NCBI GenBank assembly: GCA_002162875.1
Contig: MABA01000009.1
Span: 1 to 64,000, forward strand
Direction: 5' to 3'
Source: Rhodobacterales bacterium 52_120_T64
Lineage (GTDB): Bacteria > Pseudomonadota > Alphaproteobacteria > Rhodobacterales > Rhodobacteraceae
Length of the DNA stretch: 64,000 nucleotides
Positions 16,627 through 24,400 of this stretch are shown here, piece after piece (the stretch's first letter is position 1; every line of letters begins with the position of its first letter). Made by a program: the position numbers and the translations under genes. A model generated the notes under the pieces. It saw nothing but the letters and a program-made list of their open reading frames with translations. It did no database searches and had not been told where the DNA came from.

Positions 16627-17757
16627 ATGAAACGTATATTCACCAAAATCACCAATCGTCGCAATCTTCTAACAGGCGGAGCGGCCTTGGCTGGCGGGAC
16701 AGCATTAGCAAGTTTTGGCGTTGTTCGCAGACCTCGCGCAGCTACTTTTGACAGCGAAAGCACTGACCCGTCCAACTATGTTCAGACCGCAATGCAAAGC
16801 ATGGGCAACCACGGCGAAATGGTGACAATAGGTGATGTTGGCACCGATATTAATGGATTTGATGCGAGCGATCTATTGACGGACTGGGAGACCGGACAAA
16901 TAGAGGTCGGCCATGACGGACGAAAAACCCGAACATTCCAAGTTGAGGCAGAAGACCGCGAAATAGAGATAGCACCTGGCGTTACGTTTCCAGCTTGGAC
17001 GTTTAACGGCCGTGTCCCTGGGCCGACTTTGAGGGCTACCGAGGGTGAAAGATTAAGAATTGTATTTCGAAATTCCGGATCACACCCACATTCAATGCAT
17101 TTTCACGGCATCCACGGCGCGAGCATGGATGGAATCAATGGTTCAGGTCTAATTGATCCGGGCGAAGAGTTTATCTACGAATTTGATGCAAAGCCCTTTG
17201 GGTGTCACCTTTATCACTGCCACGCTTTTCCACTGCGCGCACATATGCACAAAGGTATGTACGGAACATTCATTGTTGACCCAGATCCCGAGAAGCACTC
17301 TGAAAATAGAGGGGTAGCGCTGTCCCGAAAACTCGGAACACCTGAAAACAGCACGTGGCAAGAGTTTGTGATGGTGATGAATGCGTTTGACACCAATTTT
17401 GATGGCGAGAACGAATTCTATGCCGTCAATACTGTCGCGCATCACTATATGAAGCATCCTATCAAAATTGATCGGGACCGCCCTGTGCGAATTTATCTAG
17501 TAAATGTTACCGAATTTGACCCGATAAATTCGTTCCATCTGCACGCCAATTTCTTCAACTATTTTGACCACGGAACAACGCTCACCCCGACCTTGCAAAC
17601 TGTCGACACGATTATGCAATGCCAAGCGCAACGTGGAATTCTAGAATTTTCCTTCGAAAACCATGAGGCTGGAAAATACATGTTCCATGCTCATCAATCG
17701 GAATTTGCGGAACTTGGATGGATGGCTGTTTTCGACGTTACGGGGGGCGCGGAATGA
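16627..17757 (+). CDS. Two-domain multicopper oxidase, Tat-exported
   Basis: 376 residues from ATG 16627; an in-frame GTG at 16606 would add seven residues. The N-terminus NRRNLLTGG plus a hydrophobic run and ARA is a twin-arginine-type signal. Domain 1 carries HSMHFHGIHG (about 154-163) and LYHCHAFPLRAHMHKGM (about 194-210), which holds the type 1 copper Cys/His/Met. Domain 2 carries NSFHLHANF (about 301-309) and MFHAHQSEF (about 351-359), where Ala replaces the type 1 Cys. This is the pattern of two-domain oxidases with type 1 copper only in domain 1, which work as trimers. The substrate is unknown; metal ions are plausible because a ZIP transporter gene overlaps by four bases. Confidence 0.85.
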   Translation: MKRIFTKITNRRNLLTGGAALAGGTALASFGVVRRPRAATFDSESTDPSNYVQTAMQSMGNHGEMVTIGDVGTDINGFDASDLLTDWETGQIEVGHDGRKTRTFQVEAEDREIEIAPGVTFPAWTFNGRVPGPTLRATEGERLRIVFRNSGSHPHSMHFHGIHGASMDGINGSGLIDPGEEFIYEFDAKPFGCHLYHCHAFPLRAHMHKGMYGTFIVDPDPEKHSENRGVALSRKLGTPENSTWQEFVMVMNAFDTNFDGENEFYAVNTVAHHYMKHPIKIDRDRPVRIYLVNVTEFDPINSFHLHANFFNYFDHGTTLTPTLQTVDTIMQCQAQRGILEFSFENHEAGKYMFHAHQSEFAELGWMAVFDVTGGAE

Positions 17758-18935
17758 GCACGACGAACGGAAAAGCCATAACTTCGCGTCTATCAATTTT
17801 GACAGTTGCAGTTCTGCCGATTGTTTTATTGGTTCTGTCAGGTGTTTGGATAATTTCAAGCGATCCGTTGAATGTGTTTAATTCGAATACGCCGCCTATT
17901 GAAGAACTCGTCATAGAACGATTATTCCTCGATGAAGAAGGGATTCATCTGAAAGTTCGCGCCGAAGGTTCAGAGCCAATTACAATTGCGCAAATTCAAA
18001 TAGATGCTGCGTATTGGAAATTCACCCAGTCACCTTCCGGCAGTCTGTCTAGGCTGTCATCAGCAAATATATTGATACCCTATCCTTGGGTAGAGGGGGA
18101 TGCGCACAATGTTGTTATTGTGACCAACTCCGGCGCAACTTTCGAGCGCGAGATTGAGGTGGCATTGCCATCGCAGACTGGGCGCGTGGGGAATTTGCGA
18201 GCGCAAGCGACGGTAGGTGGATTTGTCGGAATTCTACCAGTTGCGATTGGTATGATGTTCTTTCCGCTGCTGGTGCGGTTACGCTCAAAGGGTATGAAAT
18301 TCGTACTCTCGTTAACTTTAGGAATGCTCGCATTTCTACTAATTGATGTCCTTGAGGATGCGTTTGAGTTAGCTGCAGAGGCGGCGTCTGCGTTTCAGGG
18401 GCCAACAATGGTCATTTTAATCGCCACCACCGCTTGTCTGGGACTAGTTGCAATTGGCCGACGAAACGGTGCCCCAACGGGATTGGCATTGGCAACTTTC
18501 ATTGCGCTGGGGATAGGATTGCACAATTTCGGCGAAGGACTTGCTATCGGTGCAGCCATCGCTGCTGGTGCCACGAGTTTGGGCGCATTTCTAATTCTTG
18601 GGTTTACAATCCACAACGTAACCGAAGGGATTGCAATCGTTGCCCCGGTTGTTCGGAAAAGACCGTCAATCGCCATTCTTGTTGCGCTTGTTTTGCTGGC
18701 GGGCGCTCCGGCGATTCCAGGCATTTGGCTTGGCAGTTATGCAATTGAACCACATTGGGCGGCCCTCGCCCTTGCAATCGGCGCCGGAGCAATTCTTCAG
18801 GTGCTGTTCGAAGTTGGCGCGTTGACATTGCGTGGCCCCAAAGGGTTCTTGGAAAATCTAGATTGGACGTTTCTTAGTGGTTTCATATTTGGCATCAGCT
18901 TTATGCTGCTAACTGGAATTGTGGTGAAAATTTAG
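17754..18935 (+). CDS. ZIP family metal transporter with N-terminal extracytoplasmic domain
   Basis: 393 residues from ATG 17754, overlapping the oxidase stop (ATGA), so coupled. Residues 10-35 form a membrane anchor. Residues 45-150 are a predicted beta-rich soluble domain (ELVIERLFLDEEGIHLKVRA). Residues 155-393 are a ZIP transporter with the two metal-site motifs HNFGEGLAIGAA and HNVTEGIAIVAP. ZIP proteins carry divalent metals toward the cytoplasm. The extra N-terminal domain is unusual, and its topology implies it faces the periplasm where the oxidase acts. Metal identity is not determinable here. Confidence 0.85.
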   Translation: MSTTNGKAITSRLSILTVAVLPIVLLVLSGVWIISSDPLNVFNSNTPPIEELVIERLFLDEEGIHLKVRAEGSEPITIAQIQIDAAYWKFTQSPSGSLSRLSSANILIPYPWVEGDAHNVVIVTNSGATFEREIEVALPSQTGRVGNLRAQATVGGFVGILPVAIGMMFFPLLVRLRSKGMKFVLSLTLGMLAFLLIDVLEDAFELAAEAASAFQGPTMVILIATTACLGLVAIGRRNGAPTGLALATFIALGIGLHNFGEGLAIGAAIAAGATSLGAFLILGFTIHNVTEGIAIVAPVVRKRPSIAILVALVLLAGAPAIPGIWLGSYAIEPHWAALALAIGAGAILQVLFEVGALTLRGPKGFLENLDWTFLSGFIFGISFMLLTGIVVKI

Positions 18936-19009
18936 AAATTACGCCCGATTTTCTTCGCAGTTGATAGTTGATTACGCGCGCCAAACTAAGACACACGTAA
19001 TCGCAAAAT

Positions 19010-20005
19010 TCAGTCGATCCGCTGGTGTTCCGATATGGTCCAACAATGGTCAAACGTGAAGACATCGACGGCTCCTAAACGGTCGATCCATTTTGCTTCG
19101 ACTTCATCCGCACATTGCTGCGTAACTGCGTCGAATAAAATCTTGACGAATGCCCAAGTATTATTATGTCCGCCCCGCTCGGCAGCCTCACCAAATGCTG
19201 CACCAAAGTCCATTGCGCCATTGGCTTTTCCAGCGGCCTGCACAATGTCGCCAAAATACTCTTGTTGGGTTTCGATATCTTGCCTGGTTCCCATACGATT
19301 AATATGGCCACCAATAAAGTGATCAAAATCATAGGCTAATATTTGGTTGTGCGCTTCCAGAAAGCCATCTACGCTTTGCGCCAATGCCAATTCCGGAAAC
19401 GGTGTCCAGCCTGGAAAAATGACATCAACCAGCATCAACGTTTTTTGAGCTGGCGCATAGATGAAGATATTTCCGGCAGAGTGGTTAACGCCACGGTAGT
19501 CCAATTGCAAAGTCTGGCTACCAACCTTCAGCGTCATACTTTCAGCAAACGATTGTGTGGGTATTGGCCGGTTAGGATCGTTCTTGTTTTTCAAATGCTC
19601 TGTAGTCAGATCTTGCGCGATTATGGTCACGCCAGCGGGAAAAATACCGGCGCCACCTATGTGGTCGTTATGACTATGGCTATAAATGACATGGGTTATT
19701 GGCTCGTCGGTCACGCTAGCAATCGCATTAATAATGTTCTGGCCAATTGAAGGTGGAGCATCCACAACAATAACGCCTTCACCTGTGGTTAAAAACATAA
19801 CCTGGTAAATTCCTTCGGTTAACCAGTATAGTCCGTCGCCTAAATCTTCGACTAAGAACCCTTTGGCTTGATCAACCATCGGCCCAACTGTCGAGCTTGG
19901 CAATGGCGCAAACATACCTGTTTCCCGGTCCTGTGCTTGCGAACTACCTGCAAATGTTATTGCGCCCATCAATAGCGCGTTTTTGAGTATATCTGAGTGT
20001 TTCAT
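19010..20005 (-). CDS. Secreted metallo-beta-lactamase-fold hydrolase
   Basis: 331 residues with a signal peptide (cleavage near SSQA-QDRETG). The zinc motif HSHNDHIGG is at about residues 109-117, a second zinc ligand region is GVNHSAGN, and a later GGHINRMGTR supplies another His. The fold belongs to the MBL superfamily; the length and motif fit general periplasmic MBL hydrolases rather than a proven beta-lactamase. A GAGGAGC ribosome-binding site precedes ATG 20005. The gene may share a transcript with the small upstream frame. Substrate unknown. Confidence 0.83.
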   Translation of the reverse strand: MKHSDILKNALLMGAITFAGSSQAQDRETGMFAPLPSSTVGPMVDQAKGFLVEDLGDGLYWLTEGIYQVMFLTTGEGVIVVDAPPSIGQNIINAIASVTDEPITHVIYSHSHNDHIGGAGIFPAGVTIIAQDLTTEHLKNKNDPNRPIPTQSFAESMTLKVGSQTLQLDYRGVNHSAGNIFIYAPAQKTLMLVDVIFPGWTPFPELALAQSVDGFLEAHNQILAYDFDHFIGGHINRMGTRQDIETQQEYFGDIVQAAGKANGAMDFGAAFGEAAERGGHNNTWAFVKILFDAVTQQCADEVEAKWIDRLGAVDVFTFDHCWTISEHQRID

Positions 20006-20027
20006 ATCGGCACGTGCTCCTCTTGAT

Positions 20028-20297
20028 TTACGAGTTAAACAACGCCTGTATCCGACAGTTATCTACCCATTTGCCTTCATCGTCAAATTTCCACGTGGTC
20101 AGGCATTGTGGCTTTTTGCGGAATAATAACAAACTTTGAGTCTGCATTGGCATTCCATTACCTAGCTGAAGTGCATGCGCTGACAAAGAGTTTCTATCAA
20201 TATCCTTGCCCAAAAAAGCTCTATTAGATGTTACCGAACCAAAGACATGACAAGCAATTAACCCTATCAACTGAATGTGCCAAATTGGTGTTGACAT
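20028..20297 (-). CDS. Possible small exported protein upstream of the MBL gene
   Basis: 89 residues from ATG 20297; a TTG at 20351 would extend it by 18. The N-terminus (PIWHIQLIGLIACHVFGS) is hydrophobic, like a signal peptide or anchor. The end (CLTTWKFDDEGKWVDNCRIQ) reads like a folded extracytoplasmic domain with two cysteines. It ends 22 bases before the MBL hydrolase start on the same strand. No strong ribosome-binding site is seen and I do not recognise the family, so this remains tentative. Confidence 0.38.
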   Translation of the reverse strand: MSTPIWHIQLIGLIACHVFGSVTSNRAFLGKDIDRNSLSAHALQLGNGMPMQTQSLLLFRKKPQCLTTWKFDDEGKWVDNCRIQALFNS

Positions 20298-20361
20298 CAA
20301 TCTAACTTGAGGCACTAGGTTGATTGAGTGAACAAGAATCTCCGACCCCAACGAGGTAGTT

Positions 20362-20763
20362 ATGGATCTAAATCAAGTTACACTGGAAACAACAAACTTC
20401 GATCAATCGCTCGAGTTCTATCAAACGATTGGCTTAAAATTGATCGTCTTGAGTGCCGGTCGATATGCAAGGTTTGAAATGCCTTCCGGGTCATCGACGC
20501 TCTCTATTCACCACACAGATCGACCTGTTATTGGGAATACGGTTTTGTATTTTGAAGTAGACAACTTGGAGCACCGCTATCTAGAACTGCGAGAACTCGG
20601 AATTGAATTCGATACAGCACCGACTCTTGAAAATTGGCGATGGCAAGAGGCACGGTTTTGCGACCCAGCAGGAAATAAACTTTGCCTGCTGCATGCCGGC
20701 CTGGAACGTCGGTTTCCACCTTGGCGACTAGAAGGGCGTTCACAAACAAAATCTGACAATTAG
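20362..20763 (+). CDS. VOC (glyoxalase/bleomycin-resistance fold) family protein
   Basis: 133 residues with paired beta-alpha-beta modules: DLNQVTLETTNFDQSLEFYQ at the start and TVLYFEVDNLEHRYLELREL in the middle, ending ARFCDPAGNKLCLLHAG, the typical VOC C-terminal strand. Metal-site residues of true glyoxalase I are only partly conserved. Cytoplasmic, single gene, divergent from the MBL gene cluster. The substrate cannot be inferred. Confidence 0.82.
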   Translation: MDLNQVTLETTNFDQSLEFYQTIGLKLIVLSAGRYARFEMPSGSSTLSIHHTDRPVIGNTVLYFEVDNLEHRYLELRELGIEFDTAPTLENWRWQEARFCDPAGNKLCLLHAGLERRFPPWRLEGRSQTKSDN

Positions 20764-20791
20764 AATGCCAAAAGTAGAATCTGACGTTGGT

Positions 20792-20932
20792 TGCGTTTGA
20801 CCGAATTGACCACCTTCGGCCCGTAGCGGGCCGATTGGCGGCATGTCCGGGTGGAAAACCGCAGGTCTCATCTATCGCCGTATACCCTGCCCCGTGGCGC
20901 GCTACGTACGATGCAAACCTCGGTCAAATGCA
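20792..20932. repeat. MITE-like segment with imperfect terminal inverted repeats
   Basis: TGCGTTTGACCGA at 20792-20804 matches the reverse complement of 20920-20932 at 12 of 13 positions, framing a 141-base segment without a gene. Inside, CGGCCCG-TAG-CGGGCCG (20817-20833) is a perfect short hairpin. It sits between convergent genes and may be a small non-autonomous element or a structured terminator region. No target-site duplication was identified. Confidence 0.4.
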
Positions 20933-20977
20933 GGACCAAGACATGTAGTGGCCCGCCGCCAATGCAAAGGACTTTAC

Positions 20978-21994
20978 TTATCCGTCGCTAACACCAGCCT
21001 CGGCAAAGGTTGCCATTCCGGAATGACAGGCGACCGCGCCTTTCAGAACACCAATGGCTAATGCGGCACCTGACCCTTCCCCTAATCGCAGGCCAAGTGA
21101 GAGCAGCGGTTCTTTTCCGAGGTGATCAAGAAGGCGTTTATGCGCTTGTTCTGCCGAAACATGACCGGCGACACAATGGTCCAACGCCCCTGCTGCTGTC
21201 TTTTCCAACACCGCTGCGGCCGCCGAACAAATGAACCCGTCCAGGATCACAGGGATGCTTTCTATTCTTGCGCGCGCAATTGCACCGACGATCGCCGCCA
21301 GTTCACGCCCACCAAGACACCGCAAAGTTTCAAGTGGCGTTTCAGCCGCCTTGTGCAATATCACCCCCCGATCAACAACGGATGCTTTCCGGTTAACGCC
21401 TTTGTCGTCCACACCTGTTCCTCGACCAACCCAATCGCGACCGCTTCCACCATATAAAGCACATGCAATTGCTGCGGCAGAAGTGGTGTTTCCTATACCC
21501 ATTTCACCGCAAACCAAAAGGTCTGCCGCCGGATCAACGGAATCCCAACCGATTTTCATGGCCGCTATAACGTCGACTTCACTCATCGCTGCAGCGGTGG
21601 TGAAATCCGCAGTTGGCGTATCCAGATCAATCGCATGTACGGACATATTTGCGCCAAACGCCTTGCAAAGCTGGTTGATCGCCGCCCCACCGGCCTCGAA
21701 GTTATAGACCATTTGCGCTGTCACCTCGGCAGGAAACGCCGACACGCCCTGCGCAGTAACCCCATGGTTTCCTGCAAAAACAATAACCTGTGGGTTTCCC
21801 AGTGTCGGGGCCGCCTGCCCCCGCCAGCCCGCATACCAAATCGCAAGATCCTCAAGTTTACCAAGCGCACCCGGAGGCTTGGTCAACACATCGTTGCGCG
21901 CCTTGGCGCCCGCTTCCGCAGACTGGTCGCTTGAGGGAAAAGCTTCGATAATGGCGGCGAACTCATTTAGGTTCGCAAACTGTTTGGCTGGCAT
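20978..21994 (-). CDS. cobT: Nicotinate-nucleotide-dimethylbenzimidazole phosphoribosyltransferase
   Basis: 338 residues, normal length. Conserved CobT segments are [56 protein letters not shown] and the C-terminal [18 protein letters not shown]. The enzyme activates 5,6-dimethylbenzimidazole to alpha-ribazole phosphate in the lower-ligand branch of cobalamin synthesis. It is divergent from cobS, the next enzyme to use the product, with 81 bases between the starts. No cobalamin riboswitch was recognised in that gap. Confidence 0.95.
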   Translation of the reverse strand: MPAKQFANLNEFAAIIEAFPSSDQSAEAGAKARNDVLTKPPGALGKLEDLAIWYAGWRGQAAPTLGNPQVIVFAGNHGVTAQGVSAFPAEVTAQMVYNFEAGGAAINQLCKAFGANMSVHAIDLDTPTADFTTAAAMSEVDVIAAMKIGWDSVDPAADLLVCGEMGIGNTTSAAAIACALYGGSGRDWVGRGTGVDDKGVNRKASVVDRGVILHKAAETPLETLRCLGGRELAAIVGAIARARIESIPVILDGFICSAAAAVLEKTAAGALDHCVAGHVSAEQAHKRLLDHLGKEPLLSLGLRLGEGSGAALAIGVLKGAVACHSGMATFAEAGVSDG

Positions 21995-22075
21995 GTTCTA
22001 TCTCTCTGTGTTTTGTTAACTACTGCTTAACGGATTTAAAAACCCATGTAGAGATCAAAAACGACAAGGCAGCCA

Positions 22076-22843
22076 ATGACCAAGACCATCGATAAGCTGG
22101 ACCTTCAGGGTCACGACATTTGGGCCGCTTTCAGCCTTCTAACCCGCTTACCCGTGCCGGTTGATCACGCCCGTGCGGGGTCTCGCGGTGCGGCGGCGGC
22201 TTGGGCATTTCCCGTTGTCGGCTTGATTATCGGCGGGGCGGCCGGTGCAATATCTGCGCTTGCCGGATGGTTGGGCTTACCAGCCGGAATGGCAGCGACG
22301 AGCGCATTGGCGTTTCTTGCCGTAATTACAGGCGGTATGCACGAAGACGGCTTGGCCGATTTTGCTGACTGCATGGGTGGCACGACTACGGAGCAGCGGT
22401 TGGAAATCATGAAAGACAGCCGAATTGGCGCGTACGGGGTTATCGCCCTATCGATTGCGCTGTTAGCGCGGTGGTCCGGGATTGGCGAGCTGTCCGGCTG
22501 GACAGTTGTATTCGCGCTCGCGGCTGTGGGCGCGGCGTCACGGGCCGTTATGGTATTGTTAATGTTTGCCATGCGCCCTGCTCGTAAAACAGGATTATCG
22601 GCAGGAGTTGGAAAACCGAGCGGAGCAACCGTTCTGGTCGCAAGCAGCATCGCGTTCCTTAGCTGCGTGATATTTACGGGGCTATCGGGCGTCGTACTTT
22701 TCGTGTTGATTTTTGGTGCCGCGTTGCCAGTCTACTGGATCGCAAACCGAACTTTGGGTGGCCATACTGGCGACGTTCTAGGAACAGCACAACAATTCGC
22801 AGAAATCGTCGGCCTTGCCGCGACAATAGTATTGCTGACATAA
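22076..22843 (+). CDS. cobS: Adenosylcobinamide-GDP ribazoletransferase
   Basis: 255 residues, integral membrane, about 6-7 helices. The CobS signature GGMHEDGLADFADCMGG is near residues 83-99 and includes the acidic metal-binding residues. The N-terminal AFSLLTRLPVP is typical. It joins adenosylcobinamide-GDP with alpha-ribazole at the last stage of cobalamin assembly, at the membrane. Divergent partner of cobT; the gene ends right before the carD terminator hairpin. Confidence 0.95.
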   Translation: MTKTIDKLDLQGHDIWAAFSLLTRLPVPVDHARAGSRGAAAAWAFPVVGLIIGGAAGAISALAGWLGLPAGMAATSALAFLAVITGGMHEDGLADFADCMGGTTTEQRLEIMKDSRIGAYGVIALSIALLARWSGIGELSGWTVVFALAAVGAASRAVMVLLMFAMRPARKTGLSAGVGKPSGATVLVASSIAFLSCVIFTGLSGVVLFVLIFGAALPVYWIANRTLGGHTGDVLGTAQQFAEIVGLAATIVLLT

Positions 22844-22875
22844 AAAAGCCGCGCCAGAAAACTCCGGCACGGCTT
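22842..22875 (-). terminator. Intrinsic terminator of carD
   Basis: On the minus strand AAGCCGTGCC pairs with GGCGCGGCTT (one G-U pair), followed by a TTTTTT run at 22842-22847. It lies nine bases after the carD stop and converges with the end of cobS, whose stop it overlaps. Confidence 0.85.
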
Positions 22876-22883
22876 GGAATTTC

Positions 22884-23405
22884 TTAGGCGGCAGCAACCA
22901 CGCGGCTGTCCAACACATCATTGATTTTTTTCTGCGCGGCGTCTTCATCACCACCATCAACCGCAGTTACCTCGCGGGTCAGGCGCTCCAATGCAGCTTC
23001 ATAAAGCTGACGCTCGGAATATGACTGCTCGCGCTGGTCGTCGTTGCGGTGCAAATCACGGACCACTTCGGCGATCATGATTAGATCACCCGAGTTAATC
23101 TTCTGTTCATACTCCTGCGCACGACGAGACCACATAGCGCGCTTCACGCGGGCGCGGCCTTTAAGCGTACGCATGGCATGTGCAACAACATCCGGACTGG
23201 AGAGAGGACGCATGCCTACTGATTCGGCTTTTGCCGTTGGAACGCGCAAAGTCATCTTGTCTTTTTCAAAACTGATCACGAACATTTCCAACATGAAACC
23301 AGCGATTTCCTGCTCTTCAATCGACACAACTTTGCCAACCCCGTGCGAGGGGTAAACAACGAAATCGTTGGGGCTAAACATCATGTCTGATTTATTCTTA
23401 CTCAT
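22884..23405 (-). CDS. carD: CarD family transcriptional regulator
   Basis: 173 residues from ATG 23405, chosen because AAAGGA lies nine bases upstream; an upstream in-frame extension lacks a good site. The N-terminal CarD/TRCF-RID domain shows FVVYPSHGVGKVVSIEEQEI and FEKDKMTLRVPTAK. The C-terminal helical part (RAMWSRRAQEYEQKINSGDL) is the promoter-DNA-binding half. CarD binds the RNA polymerase beta subunit and stabilises open complexes. Probably its own transcript, 195 bases after fdxA. Confidence 0.93.
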   Translation of the reverse strand: MSKNKSDMMFSPNDFVVYPSHGVGKVVSIEEQEIAGFMLEMFVISFEKDKMTLRVPTAKAESVGMRPLSSPDVVAHAMRTLKGRARVKRAMWSRRAQEYEQKINSGDLIMIAEVVRDLHRNDDQREQSYSERQLYEAALERLTREVTAVDGGDEDAAQKKINDVLDSRVVAAA

Positions 23406-23600
23406 ACATTTCATTCCTTTATTGACGGACAAAAAGACCCTAGGCCGCATCAAATGCAGTCTGTGGTAGGTTTTCGATCCAAATAACGGCCGACCATTCC
23501 AAATTCCGCGAACCGGAATGTTTACTCAGTGCCGTGCGAGTTATTCGACTCATATAACACAAAAATCGTGGTAAAAAAAGAGGGGTGGTTTTTTAAGGGC

Positions 23601-23939
23601 TTAACCGCCCTCGCCAGGTTTTTCGCTGAAGTATTTGTCCAGCTTACCTTCTTCGCCATCACGTGCCTCAGCTTCTGGCAGCGGATCTTTTTGACTGATG
23701 ATAACCGGCCACATTTCAGAATACTTGCGGTTAAACTCAACCCACTTCTCGGCCTCAGGCTCGGTGTCGGGGCGGATCGCGTCTGCCGGGCATTCCGGTT
23801 CGCAAACACCGCAGTCAATGCATTCGTCAGGATGGATGACGAGCATGTTTTCCCCCTCGTAGAAACAATCCACAGGGCAAACCTCAACACAATCGGTGTA
23901 TTTACAGGCGATACAGGCGTCGTTCACGATATAGGTCAT
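23601..23939 (-). CDS. fdxA: 7Fe-8S ferredoxin FdxA
   Basis: 112 residues. The cluster-binding pattern [17 protein letters not shown] is followed by [12 protein letters not shown], matching the alphaproteobacterial FdxA family with one 3Fe-4S and one 4Fe-4S cluster. The C-terminal 50-residue acidic tail is typical. It is a cytoplasmic low-potential electron carrier. It lies in the conserved helicase-S4-fdxA-carD block of Rhodobacterales. Confidence 0.94.
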   Translation of the reverse strand: MTYIVNDACIACKYTDCVEVCPVDCFYEGENMLVIHPDECIDCGVCEPECPADAIRPDTEPEAEKWVEFNRKYSEMWPVIISQKDPLPEAEARDGEEGKLDKYFSEKPGEGG

Positions 23940-24021
23940 CGGGTACTTTCGATCAGAAATTTATGGGCGAAGCCTGTCACACTTCTTAACACCCGCTATT
24001 TAGAGCCGCTTTGCAATTTGA

Positions 24022-24393
24022 TCAAGGCCCACCGCGCTTGATTTTGTCAATCGCACGACGATCCCGCTTAGTTGGGCGGCCTTTTCGTTCAATTTCCGGC
24101 GCGCTCTCTGATATTTCTGGAATAGGCGTTAAGTCTTCGTAAAGAGTCTGCGCTTCGGTTGCTGGTCCGCGCCGCGTGCCCAACGCCTCAATCTTAACAA
24201 TTCGTAGCGTTTCAACCTGCAGGAACTCCAGCGTATCACCCAGCTTAATCGGCGTTGAGGTCTTCTTAACCTTTACACCATTCAGACGCACGTGTCCGGC
24301 GCTAATTACTTTTGCCGAAATTGAGCGGGCTCTGAAGAACCGCGCCTGCCACAGCCATTTATCGAGGCGGATGCTTCTGCGCGGTTCTGTCAT
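24022..24393 (-). CDS. S4-domain RNA-binding protein (HslR-like)
   Basis: 123 residues. The S4 domain covers residues 8-65: SIRLDKWLWQARFFRARS, then GHVRLNGVKVKKTSTPIKLGD. The tail is basic (GRPTKRDRRAIDKIKRG). This family binds stalled large-ribosomal-subunit complexes with nascent chains in E. coli (Hsp15). It starts seven bases after the Suv3-like helicase stop and is probably translated from the same mRNA. Confidence 0.9.
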   Translation of the reverse strand: MTEPRRSIRLDKWLWQARFFRARSISAKVISAGHVRLNGVKVKKTSTPIKLGDTLEFLQVETLRIVKIEALGTRRGPATEAQTLYEDLTPIPEISESAPEIERKGRPTKRDRRAIDKIKRGGP

Positions 24394-24400
24394 TAACGTC

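Noticed and set aside
19343-19750. 135-codon forward frame opposite the MBL hydrolase
   Set aside because: It is the shadow of a well-supported gene with signal peptide and zinc motif.
21995-22075. Possible cobalamin riboswitch in the cobT-cobS gap
   Set aside because: The gap is too short for the aptamer and lacks the conserved B12 box and pseudoknot elements on either strand. The region 20764-20977 also shows only a partial CCACT match.
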